Assembly (NCBI GenBank): GCA_009746045.1
Contig: RPFO01000938.1
Location: 254,001 to 318,000, forward strand
Reading direction: 5' to 3'
DNA length: 64,000 bases
From: Mesostigma viride
Taxonomy: Eukaryota > Streptophyta > Mesostigmatophyceae > Mesostigmatales > Mesostigmataceae
Each line of letters begins with the position of its first letter. Position 1 is the stretch's first letter. Of the stretch, positions 50,242-60,447 are shown piece by piece. A program made the translations under genes and the position numbers. The notes below the pieces were generated by a model. The model searched no databases. It was not told the DNA's origin and saw only the letters and a list, made by a program, of their open reading frames with translations.

Positions 50242-50599
50242 ATGCCCAACAAGCCGGACACGTGGAGACCACACACGCAGTATATAAAGAGAAAATAAGC
50301 TGCCTTTTATCCAGCCAACCTGTGGCTAGCTGCTCTGGTTAGCATGACAAAGGCTATCATTTACTCAGTGGGAAAGGTGAAGAGACCATTGGAACAACCT
50401 ACCTGACGCATGTGCCACCAAAGCATTGTGTCCCACAAAATGCACACTGCCTCCTTTCTAACAAGCACGAGCCACTTTCTTTAGTAGGAGACAGGTGCCA
50501 GCTCGTCAGTATCTGGGAAAATGATGCCGCTGCTTAGGAAGACCGCGTGAATTTCCTCGAACACAACTGTCTATAAAGCAAAAGAAATTTCAGAGAAGC

Positions 50600-51160
50600 A
50601 TGGAAATAAAAGCATTACACCTTCCCGACAGGTTGTGTGCCATGCACGCGCTGCAGAAAGCCAGCCATGTCACAGACGAACTTGCTAAAAGACATCCAGG
50701 AATCCAGCGATGCAGCGCCAGGACCCGCAACTTACTGGCAGCATCTGGCCGGAAAGAAGGCAAAAAGCTTACGCTCAACGAGCTAAGAAAGCAGGAAAAC
50801 GCTAGATTAAGACGTTTAATACAAGAACGTACCATAACGGGCATTTATTCGTGCCCAGGCGCGCAAGAAAGGCCACCCTTTCATGGAGAGGTTGGGCACA
50901 CATCGCGCAGGCCTAATGTTATCTTACCGCAAAATGACGGGAAAGGTAAAGAAAGCAGCGGGAATTTTTACGGCCTTAGAAACATCATTAAACTAGCTTT
51001 CCTTACGACCATCAAAACTGGCAACAATCGACAATCACACCGGCAGGCATCCATTATACTTTATTCATCCCGACAGAAATTCAGGCCGGACCCCCCCTGC
51101 CGATGGCAAAGAAAAAAAGCCCGCGACATTATAGATCGCAACCATCCCACCATAAATTAG
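50600..51160 (+). CDS. hypothetical 186-aa ORF in element C, second copy
   Basis: Identical to the frame at 47424-47984 and present only because of the duplication. No recognised domain. Confidence 0.2.
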   Translation: MEIKALHLPDRLCAMHALQKASHVTDELAKRHPGIQRCSARTRNLLAASGRKEGKKLTLNELRKQENARLRRLIQERTITGIYSCPGAQERPPFHGEVGHTSRRPNVILPQNDGKGKESSGNFYGLRNIIKLAFLTTIKTGNNRQSHRQASIILYSSRQKFRPDPPCRWQRKKARDIIDRNHPTIN

Positions 51161-51367
51161 AATCAGTAGCTGATTTTCTCCAACAATCGAGCATTTTTTC
51201 TGCTTTCCGCGAGCCAGATTTGTCACGTTTCATCTAAAAGTGCTCAGTCGCCATGGCCACTTCCGCAAGGGGTGCGCGCACCACGGGTGCACCCACTTTT
51301 CACGGTACGGAGGGTACCGCGGAATTTTTTTGGCGCGGAAAATATTCGCCGCGCCGAGTCCCCTTAA

Positions 51368-53027
51368 GCCGCAGCTGCTTGTCCATTTGGCAGCAATGTT
51401 TCAAATTCATCAGCCTGCAAGGGTGGGGGCAGCGATCCTGGGTGCTGTGGGCCGGGGTGCGGGAGGAGTTAGAGTGTGCCCTGGCCTTGGCTCCCATGCT
51501 AAGGGTTGACCGAAGCGCACCTTTGGCCCGTGAGGTGGTTGCATCTGACGCGTCCACCTACGGGCAAGGTGTCGTGTACGCAACCATGGAGCCGGGCGAT
51601 GTGACGGAGCTGGCGAGGGCACGAGAGGTGCGGGGGTACCCGACTTTGCTCATACCAAGTGAGGTGGCCTACGCTGGCCCTAGGCCACTGAGCGCGCGGG
51701 CGCAACAAGCAATCACTAGCCAGCAATGGCGGGTTGGGGTCCGGAGTCGTTGGCGGGATCCGGGGATGCACATCAACGAGAAGGAGGTGCGGGCTGCAGT
51801 GAAGGGCGTGGAGAGGAGTGCGCGCAGCTTGGCAAACCGAGGCAAGCGGGTGGTGAGGTTGGTGGACTCCACCGCGGCGTTGGGCTGCTTGGCTAAGGGG
51901 CGGTCCTCATCCCACAAGCTCAACAAGCAGTGCCGCCGCTTGTGCGCGCTGACCCTCGCCACGGGGAGTCGTTCCCAGTGGGTGTGGACGCCGAGTGCAC
52001 TTCAACCAGCCGATGGCGTTTCTCGCGGCCAATCCATGGCGACTTTCTTGGCAGGCTGGGTGCGCGACCTGACCGCGGAAGGCATCCATCCTAACCCGGG
52101 GCCCCCTGCACCTGTTAGCTACCTTCCATTGCTAGAGGGGAAAGTAAAGCCGGCTACTTTGCTGGCCTACCGTCGTGGTCTTGATTCCCTCTTGACTTGG
52201 TGGGAGGCTGGTGGGCGGGCGGACGGGTCATCGTCACGAGCTGACACCCTTGAGGAGACATTTTGTGCGTATGTCGCCTGGGCTCATTTTCGGGGGTACA
52301 GCCGCCAAGTGTGTGTCAATGCCTTGATGGGGTTGCAACTTTATTATCCCGGTATGGTGAAGCGGTGGGACTTGGCCCGTGGCGTCCTCGCTGGGTGGAA
52401 AACACTTGTGCCCCCCCGTGCCCCTCCTCCCATTCCATGGGAGGCGGCGTTTGCACTTGCCAGCACGATGGTCATGCAAGGTCAGCGCCTTGCGGGCCTG
52501 CTGGTTGTCATCGTGTTCCGCCATTACCTGCGAATCTCGGAGGCGCTGAACCTCCGTGTTGGCCATGTGCGCCTCCAGCCTGACGTTCGGCTTGGGCCGG
52601 CTCAACGGGGCGCCCTACTGCTGAGGTCTACCAAGACCTCTAAGGGCAAGACTCAGTCAGTGGTGGTAGAAGATGTGATGTCTGAAACCATCCTCCGTCA
52701 CTGCATCGCGGGTAAGCACGCTTGGGAGGCCGTGTTCCCTTTCACCTACCCGCAATTCCGGCGCAGGCTGCGAGTCAGGCCTTGGGGGTCGCCCAGATTT
52801 TCACCATTCACGGGCTGCGGCATGGAGGTGCCACTCACGATTTCCTCGCGGGTCGCAGCATGGGGGACATCCAGGGCCGGGGGCGCTGGCTTAGCAGCTC
52901 CACGGTTGCCCATTATGTGGGCTTGCACCGCAGTTTGGAGGTGCAGCTGCCTGAGGTTATTCTTCGGGCCATGGCCGCCTGCCCCCCTCGGGCCTGGCGG
53001 GCTATTTTGAAATTGCCCTCCACCTAA
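51368..53027 (+). pseudogene. PAT RNase H and tyrosine recombinase, copy 2 (one frameshift)
   Basis: RNase H: VVASDASTYGQGVVYA (first Asp), MHINEKEVRAAVKGVER (Glu), VRLVDSTAALGCLAKGRSSS (Asp), then WVWTPSALQPADGVSRG, the DIRS-type end. Recombinase: core-binding part TLLAYRRGLDSLLTWWE, catalytic Arg in FRHYLRISEALNLR, then the frame is lost near 52775. The -1 frame gives FTIHGLRHGGATHDF (HxxR), MGDIQGRGRWLSS and TVAHYVGLHRS (Tyr nucleophile), ending LKLPST. The enzyme would join the circular cDNA to the target without making a duplication. The frame is open from 51253, but that start lies inside element C. The shift also exists in copy 1. Confidence 0.87.
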
Positions 53028-53098
53028 TTTGGTTGTTCATTTCTCTGTCATTATGCTAGGTTCTTTGCCCCTGGCATGGATCGCCAGGGAGGGATATA

Positions 53099-53829
53099 AG
53101 GGTAAGGCTAGCCTTTGCCAAGCAATAAGTGTTCCCATGAGCATCGGCGGCCGGGATGTGGCCTGCCTTTTGTATGTGCTCCACTCATTGTTTTAATAAA
53201 GAGTCTGGTTACCCTGGAGTTCCACGGTTAATAGAATCGTGGTTCTCTGAACATAGTTTCTTTATAGTGAGATGGAAGGGTAGCCGCTATAGCTAGGTTA
53301 TTGGGTTCACGTGACATACCTTTTGAGGCCGGTGCGGCCTGATCCGGATCAGTCGTGGCCAAAGCTTTGGCCAGTTTTTCTTGGCCAGGTGGCAGGAGCT
53401 ACGTTGAGATATAAACCTGCCACTGTCTAGGTTTCTTGGCTCATGGCGTAGTGATTAACTAGATCTAGATTCTTTCTCTCACGCAATATGTGACCTAATA
53501 GCCCCGGCAGCCTTACGTAAGCTGCCGGCAATTAGAACGCCACATTGCGTCATTTGTTCAGACGCAACATTTGCGTGGCGAAAAAATGCCGTCCGGGCCA
53601 AGGCCGCATGACACGCAAAAAAGGACAAAAACAAACCCACCTAGCTAAGGTCGGCCTCTTTTCTTTTCCCGCCCACCCTCCCTGCGTGTTTGGGGGTAAG
53701 GCTAGCCTTTGCCAAGCAATAAGTGTTCCCATGAGCATCGGCGGCCGGGATGTGGCCTGCCTTTTGTATGTGCTCCACTCATTGTTTTAATAAAGAGTCT
53801 GGTTGCCCTGGAGTTCCACGGTTAATAGA
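53099..53829 (+). repeat. PAT split direct repeats B1-A2-B2
   Basis: B1 53099-53235 and B2 53693-53829 share GGGGTAAGGCTAGCCTTTGC through GTTCCACGGTTAATAGA. A2 53236-53668 repeats A1. Between A2 and B2 lie about 24 unique bp (CGCCCACCCTCCCTGCGTG). B1 contains AATAAAGAG, a possible polyadenylation site. Confidence 0.92.
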
Positions 53830-53967
53830 AGTGATATTAGCATATGTCAATTTTAAGGGTTTTGAGGTGCCACATCCCCTTAATTCTGATTGGGCACGCC
53901 GCAAAGGTGAAAACCATTTGCGTTCAGTGCCGGTCCGCGGAAAACGCGGAAACCGCGATCTGCAAAT

Positions 53968-54070
53968 GAATCCAGGCCGGAATCGAACTGGGGACCTCTC
54001 GCACCAACTTTTGCTGACTATAGGACGGACGTCTCCTGATCCTAAGGCATCGCCAACTGACTCATAAAGC
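53968..54070 (-). other. tRNA-like sequence (possible SINE head or tRNA pseudogene)
   Basis: On the minus strand there is a perfect B-box core (AGTTCGATTCC) about 80 nt after an A-box-like GAGTCAGTTGGCGATGCC. The spacing would suit a tRNA with a long variable arm. The T stem and acceptor stem do not pair well, so a functional tRNA is unlikely. Confidence 0.4.
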
Positions 54071-54083
54071 TCTGCGCGCAAGT

Positions 54084-54441
54084 CCTAGCTAAACCACTAT
54101 ATTGCTCAACTCGCGAGGTCTCAAGTTGCCATTTGAATGTGAGTACTTCAGTAGCACTCAGGACTCACTCCAGCCACCATGCAAGTTCCAGCGAACTGAC
54201 ATCATGGAAGCAATTAAATAAGGAGCAATAGATATACCAGTGTTGATTGCCGCTTATTGATACCTAGCCACTTGCAAATGCACAAATCAGACGCAACACC
54301 GCATAAGCTGACGAGCCACCCAAAAGGCTGTGGTCTGCTGATCAAGGCGGCGGTGTAGATAAATACAAAGCCCACCGCTAATTGCAGCGCTAACCAATGC
54401 TTATTGCGGAGTTGACAGTTGGGGCAGTACTGGCCGGCGTG
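54084..54441. other. no gene recognised
   Basis: Short DNA stretch between the tRNA-like element and the last exon of the next gene. No repeats or frames of note. Confidence 0.4.
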
Positions 54442-57400
54442 TCATGCACCTGTCAGCCCCGGTGAGGGTGATACCTCCCGTTTCGTGGGGCCGTTAGGCA
54501 TGCTGACAAAGCATTCCATGCCATACTGCTCCTGTAACGCCTTCAAAAATCCGCCCACTGTCGAGATGTCCACAGCATCCACAGGTGGGTCCGTGGGCCC
54601 TGCGGTGCTGTCGCCGGCAACCATCATTGCCGCTTGCTTCGGGCTGCCTGGAGCTAACAGGTCCAATGCGCTGTGACTGGTTGCTCCATGGCTCGGTGTG
54701 ACAAGCCCGCTCTCCTGGGCCAGGCATGCAATCCCCGCATGACGGTAAAGAATGTCCCTGCAATGGATAACCCAACCGTCCAACACAGGCAGAGAGGTTG
54801 CATGTGTGGGGCATGTCACGATCAGACAACATGTGCACGCCACCCCACGCCAAACTTCAGCACGTGTGAAGGCTCAGGACCTCGTCCTCGGAGGTTGGCA
54901 AAAATTTGTTTTGGTATTACCTTTTATTGAAAGCAAAATGCCCGCTGCCTGCTGGCAGATCCTAGTCAACCCGCATATACCAGATCCAGATTACATGAAG
55001 AGGGGGGGGGGACACACACCCACGTCAACATTGAATCCAATCGCACGACAACAATTCCAATCACACGACAACAATTCCAATCGCAAAACTCCAGCATAGT
55101 AAAAAGATGTACGAATGACACAGCCGCCTTGAACACACACATCTGGTCATGCGGTTGTCTGATGAGACCACGGTCACTACCAGGCTCCAGGACTCCGCTT
55201 GCGCATTATTTAGCACAACGACCCTGCCTTACTGCAACGTGCATCCGCTGTGTGCCGGTAACTCTAGCGCATGCTAAACTGAAGCACGAGACCAGGACAA
55301 CAACTCAGAAGGGCAGAAAGGACAACCGAAAACAAACCATACATGAAAAAATGCAGCAAAAGAATGTAAGGAAACAAGCAAAAAAATGCAACGGACAGAC
55401 ACCCACCGGCAGTAAACAAACCGTCGTAGTATGAGAAACGCAGCAAAAATATGGGTAAAACGCAAAAGAAATCCAACAGGCCGACACCCACCGGTAGTAC
55501 CCATGCTCCCCATCATTCCACGTCGTGCTGCAGATGCCAAACACACGGACACGGCGGCTGCCAGCATCACCCTCCACCCCCGATGGCGAAACCGGGATCC
55601 ACTTGCGGTAGTAGCGCAGCCGCTTGGTGGTGGACTGCATGGCAGGCAGCGTTGGAAAACAGTCTCTCACACCATAATTAGACTGGTAGTCGGATTTTAA
55701 GTATTTAAGTAACTTTTGCACTGAAGTCGTGATATACCATGTGACCATAGTATTTGGATGTACAAGTAGTGATATAGTAGTGATAAAGAAGTGATATAGT
55801 AGTGATATAGAAGTGATATAGAAGTGATAAAGAAGTGATATAGTAGTGATATAGTAGTGATATAGTATAAGAAGCAAGCATAGTGATATGAGAATTCACC
55901 CTGTAGCGTAGGTGGTGATGGCCTTGTATGGATGACTGACACTTTGGATGATTATGCTGGCAAGCTATAGAGACTTGGGGCAGGAAAGCCCTGGACGCTC
56001 TCGACACGTGTGGAAAGTGTGGTATGCCGTGTGCTTGCTTCCGCCACGTGCTCGTGCTGGAACCTTGCGCTTGTGGGACGAGTGGTATGCCGTGTGCTTG
56101 CTTCCGCCACGTGCTAGTGTTTAGACCTGAACTTGATTCCTATTCCTACACCGGGCCCCCTAGCCAAGGGGAGAGAAGCTTTCAGTTCAGTTCAGATATA
56201 TACATAGCGATATATACCATGTCATACATGCTGGGGATGCTGGGGATATACCATGCCCTGATTTTCAACATGGACACACACGAATGCGCCGCTAACGTGC
56301 TAGGGCAGCTAGGCATGCGCCCGTTCATGCAGGGGCCTGGTGGGTACACTCAAGGGTCACGGTCATGTCTGGCAATCAGAGTGAGGACATCGACGGGGAA
56401 TAATGACGAGCTTTGAAAAGGCGCAGGCAACCTTGGAGTAGCAAAGAACGGGCAGATCCCCCCCCACCCCCCCCTTCCCCGCCCCCCGAAAATGAGGGGG
56501 CAGGGAGGGGAAAATAGTTTATATGCAAGATGAAGAAAAAAAATGATGCGGGGGTGGTCAAGGTACCTGTAGCCTAGCCCTAAGCAGAGCGAAGCCATTT
56601 GAAAATCTAGTTCCTAGGCTGCCGGGCCGCCATTGATTCACCTTTGGACAAGGAAAACATGAACGTAGTAACCTTGGGGAGAAACAAAAGTACCTTTGAC
56701 GAGGACGATGAGGATGTTTTAACCTTGGACAAATATGACAAGGCCGCGTTCACCGTGGAGCAAACAGGGCAAGGGCGGCGCGCTCACCGTGCAGCAAACA
56801 GGATGCGGCGTGTTCACCGTGGACAAATATGACAAGGCCGTGTTTACCTTGGACAAACATGACAAGGATGCGTTGACTTTGGACAAATGTGACAAGGCCC
56901 TGTTTACCTTGGACAAGGACGCCACCTGGCGCTGGAAATGGGCAGTCACGTCATGGCCCCGCAGGATGGGCGCGTGCGGCGGCGGCGCGTCAAACCAGAG
57001 GGTGTGCAGCGCGAACCGGACGAACTCGACGCCGTACCTGCATCATGGTGAAGAAAGCTCCATGAGTAGAACCAAGGCATGGATGAGGCATCCTTCTGAT
57101 TGTGCGGTAGGGAAACTGATGGCACCCATGTACATGGTTTGTGCTGAATGAGGTGTTCGGTGAAGTCGACACAAGATGAGGCGTGGGGAGGCATGGGTGA
57201 GCAAGGGGTAGCTACAGGGCGGAATGGGGAAGCACGAGGAGGCAAGGGGAGGCCCAATGCTACCATGACAACACAAAATCCTGCCGTAAGGGTACGTGAT
57301 TCGCTAATGACAAAGTATGAGACATCCATCAAGAAATGCAAACTCCTAGCAGATGTGCGAAGTACATGCGTGCTAGATGAGCACCCGCCTTGGTAGAAGC

Positions 57401-60400
57401 AAACATGTCTGCAAAACGAGTGAGAGTGTTTCAGACGCCGCACCTAGAAAGAACGCATACTAATGAGACGATCACCTGGCCAACATAGTGACCGTGCACT
57501 GTGAAACTCCCACCGGGCACACACAACATGGTTTGTACTGGCTCACCAAATAGACCGCGGCACACCGCGCTTCTTGTTACGGGAGCCGTAGTCGTAAATG
57601 AAGCAGCTGGGGACGTGGGGGGCATGGAATAGGGACAGGGTTCATCATCCAGGGTGGGGAGCACAAGACAGGGGGGTACCCAGGGTGGGCCACATCAGCC
57701 GCGCAACATGATACGCGCCGAATCGATAATATGCCCCGCCCAAGCCCCTGCAACAACCCAATACCAAAGTGGCTGCAGACACATCAAGGTAAAGACACGA
57801 TGGATGGATGCCACCGGGATCCATCATGGATCTCCGCCGTGATTCGTCAGTTAACCGGGGTTTCATTTTGGGTGATTCGTCAGTTAACCGGGGTTTCATT
57901 TTGGGTGATTCGTCAGTCAACCGGGGTTTCATTTTGGGTGATTCGTCAGTAAACCGGGGTTTCATTTTGGGTGATTCGTCAGTTAACCGGGGTTTCATTT
58001 TGGGTGATTCGTCAGTTAACCGGGGTTTCATTTTGGGTGATTCGTCAGTTAACCGCGGTTTCATTTTGGGTGATTCGTCAGTCAACCGCGGTTTCATTTT
58101 GGGTGATTCGTCAGTTAACCGGGGTTTCATTTTGGGTGATTCGTCAGTCAACCGCGGTTTCATTTTGGGTGATTCGTCAGTTAACCGGGGTTTCATTTTG
58201 GGTGATTCGTCAGTTAACCGCGGTTTCATTTGGGTGATTCGTCAGTTAACCGGGGTTTCATTTTGGGTGATTCGTCAGTTAACCGCGGTTTCATTTTGGG
58301 TGATTCGTCAGTCAACCGCGGTTTCATTTTGGGTGATTCGTCAGTTAACCGGGGTTTCATTTTGGGTGATTCGTCAGTTAACCGCGGTTTCATTTTGGGT
58401 GATTCGTCAGTTAACCGCGGTTTCATTTTGGGTGATTCGTCAGTTAACCGCGGTTTCATTTGGGTGATTCGTCAGTTAACCGGGGTTTCATTTTGGGTGA
58501 TTCGTCAGTTAACCGCGGTTTCATTTTGGGTGATTCGTCAGTTAACCGGGGTTTCATTTTGGGCTCACAGACACGGTTCAGCAAGTGTTAGAAATCTAGG
58601 GATGAGTGCCCTATTTGAGTATTTCGCCTTCTCACACCATGGTAAAAGCGTCATGCAGGGCGTGAAACTTAAACACGCGCCTCAAATTCTGCCTCGCAAA
58701 CATCACTTTGGGGCCTGCTTCGGGCATGTAAAAAGGGTATAGGGTAATTTGTTGTCATCCAAGGCGATGCCGACTGAGCACGACATCAATAAACAAGGCG
58801 CTCCACCCCGAGAGATGACCTCGCAAACTGAGTTATCGCACGCGGGCATCACCCACTGCGACAGAGTTGTCATGGAACTAAGGAACTCTTGTGACGGTAG
58901 TAGTACACTGACCGCTCAACGAGATAGAAAATAAGTCCCCACCAAATCATTTGCCCTCAGAGAGGCTCGGGCGGGGCGTGAAATTCGCCCAACATCACCA
59001 TGCGCACGAATGAGTAACGGCCGCTTGTTAAGTACCTTTTCAATTTCCTCTACTCGTCCTGCATTGCAGGGACCCTGGTGCACGGAAAGACGGCACTCCA
59101 CCCTGTCGTTGCCCGTGCCAAGATGAGAACTGGACAGACGGCATATCTTCTATTCAACGGATAGATGTGCAAAGTCCAGGTGTCGCATGGAAGGGAGGAA
59201 GTAGGAACACTGCGCCAGGCACGTCAAATAGAAGGATGCAGCATAGCCTAAAGAGCTACATTATCCAGGCTAGCCAAAAGAGCTATAGCAGAGTAGAAAC
59301 TATAGTAGCAACTTAGAAGGAGAGGAGTACATGATTGACGAAACTCTGGCAGCTACGTGAAACTGATACATGCCACCTTTTTACATGGCATGATGGCAAG
59401 CAGGTTTCCTCCTTTTTCTTGAGAGCATTACTACTACCAAGAAACCCTCACAATGAACATCCACGACTAGGTGCGATGCACTACGAACATTTTGTAGAGC
59501 TGAAGAAGGCACAAAATAAACATATTTGCATCGAGGAAGGGGGGCCCGGGGAAGGGCACGCTGTTAAAATCCCCCCCCCCCCCCCCCATCCCCCGCCGCC
59601 CCCTCCCTCTTCTGCCATGGTGTGCAACTGCAGTTTAGTACCAAGTAGAATAGGAGATGCGACCGACTGGTGGATTCCAGCACGATCTGCGTTGAAATTT
59701 CTAGTCACAATGTCGCATCGAATACCCGGTTTCGTGACAAATACTCACGTGTGACCGAGTGCCAACGAGAGTAACAGGTTTGGGTCCAGCTCGAGCAGCA
59801 GTTTCTCCAGTCCCCCTCGGGCAGCCGCCTCGCACAGCGTGCTCTGCAGACGGCAGAATTGGTAGGGCAGCCTGCCTACATGCCCACCGAGGGCATGGTT
59901 TATTAGGCAAGGGTGGACTTACCGCAGGTCGGACGGGGAAATGGGGGGAAGAGAAGGGGGGAACGGAAGGGTAATTACGGGGGTAGGGGCGGGGGTGGGA
60001 GTGGGGGGCCATGTTAGGGCGCTATCAGCTCGTAAACCACCCCGTAAATTAAATGCTTGTCAGTGGCTTGTTTGGCAGGTAGGGAACTCACCCGAGCGCT
60101 GTTAACATGGGTATTGCCTGCACCCCATTGGTAAGATTGATGAAATGCCTTGTATCCGTCAGCGATTCCTTCGCGTCGAGGTATTGGCGCGCAGGCACCG
60201 TGGGAACCGCTGCAGTACTCTTGCTTAAGGATTCGGCGTGCCCGACATTACTGGGCGAGAACGATGTACAATTCAGAGGATGCTCCCAATGCCCACGCCT
60301 TCGGGCGGCTTTCACGGTTGCACGTGACGAAATTTTCCCGGCCAGGCGGGTCCCTGCCAACCTACATGGTGAAAAAGCCTTTGCTGGTTCGGCTATCGCA

Positions 60401-60447
60401 ACCGCAGCCGTAATATGGTGGAAGTAATACCCAGAAACTTCCATCAC
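54442..60447 (-). CDS. conserved protein of unknown function, five exons, probably plastid-targeted
   Basis: Model from splice sites and phase: exon 1 60447-60092 (ends NLTNGVQAIPMLTALG, GTGAGT donor), exon 2 59871-59749 (LPYQFCRLQSTLCE, LLLELDPNLLLSLALGH, GTGAGT donor), exon 3 57037-56926 (YGVEFVRFALHTLWFDAP, ILRGHDVTAHFQRQ), exon 4 55634-55593 (STTKRLRYYRKWIP), and a last exon beginning about 54648 (VDISTVGGFLKALQEQYGME) with a stop at 54442. Phases 2, 2, 0 join cleanly; the junction of exons 4 and 5 is unresolved. The NLTNG, C-R-x-QST-CE, LALG, LRGxDVT and LRYYRK motifs remind me of an uncharacterised plastid protein of land plants, but I cannot name it. The first about 60 residues are rich in Ala/Arg/Ser and could be a transit peptide. 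Introns 2 and 3 hold three minisatellites. Confidence 0.6.
55020..55095. repeat. short tandem repeat, three units
   Basis: AATCACACGACAACAATTCC repeated about three times with small changes. No gene role seen. Confidence 0.7.
55730..55870. repeat. about 10-bp minisatellite (AGTGATATAG type)
   Basis: Roughly 13 units of AGTGATATAG / AGTGATAAAGA in intron 3 of the minus-strand gene. Confidence 0.85.
56021..56115 (+). repeat. 60-bp direct duplication
   Basis: TGGTATGCCGTGTGCTTGCT continuing through TCCGCCACGTGCT occurs at about 56021 and 56081. Confidence 0.85.
56680..56925. repeat. degenerate about 30-bp minisatellite adjoining exon 3
   Basis: Eight or so units built on ACCTTGGACAAATATGACAA with GGCCGTGTTT-like spacers. 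The array begins at the exon 3 donor (56925) of the minus-strand gene. Confidence 0.75.
57840..58563. repeat. 33-bp minisatellite, 22 units, with 7-unit higher-order pattern
   Basis: Unit of 33 bp: GATTCGTCAGTTAACCGGGG followed by TTTCATTTTGGGT. Variants at two sites (TTAA/TCAA/TAAA and CGGGG/CGCGG) and a 1-bp deletion in units 12 and 19. Because 33 is a multiple of three, all frames stay open (KPRLTDESPKM on the minus strand, GDSSVNRGFIL on the plus strand). It lies in intron 2 of the minus-strand gene. Confidence 0.95.

Larger units (their letters stand above)
43236..53829 (+). mobile_element. PAT-like tyrosine-recombinase retroelement (DIRS order)
   Basis: Gene order gag, RT, RNase H, tyrosine recombinase, with split direct repeats A1 (43236-43668) - body - B1 (53099-53235) - A2 (53236-53668) - B2 (53693-53829). 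This is the arrangement of PAT and related algal elements (TOC3, Kangaroo). It replaces nothing and duplicates nothing at the target: D has the empty site ATTTCA-GGTGATAT. The body is enlarged by a TTAA element at 46266-48187, by a second copy of the 3' half, and by an assembly gap, so the true length is uncertain. Confidence 0.88.
43060..53879. mobile_element. family C/D element end split by the PAT element
   Basis: 43078-43235 matches the right-hand part of element D (GGGGGTAGTACCCCC, CAACTCACTAGAGATGTTAT, GTGCAAATGAATTTCA), and the match resumes at 53830-53879 (GTGATATTAGCATA ... GGTGCCACATCCCC) followed by TTAA at 53880-53883. The PAT element separates the two parts. Its left end could not be identified; similarity to D stops at about 43075. 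Confidence 0.7.

Noticed and set aside
49997-50298. Frames across the N gap
   Set aside because: Contain unknown bases only.
51253-51367. Start of the RNase H-recombinase frame at 51253 as a real fused gene
   Set aside because: The ATG lies in the right end of the inserted element C; the frame is open there by chance and the proper upstream partner is the RT frame.
57645-58467. Long frames of KPRLTDESPKM or GDSSVNRGFIL repeats, or a CRISPR-like array
   Set aside because: Units are directly adjacent with no spacers, and 33 bp is a multiple of three, so open frames on both strands are expected. It lies in an intron.
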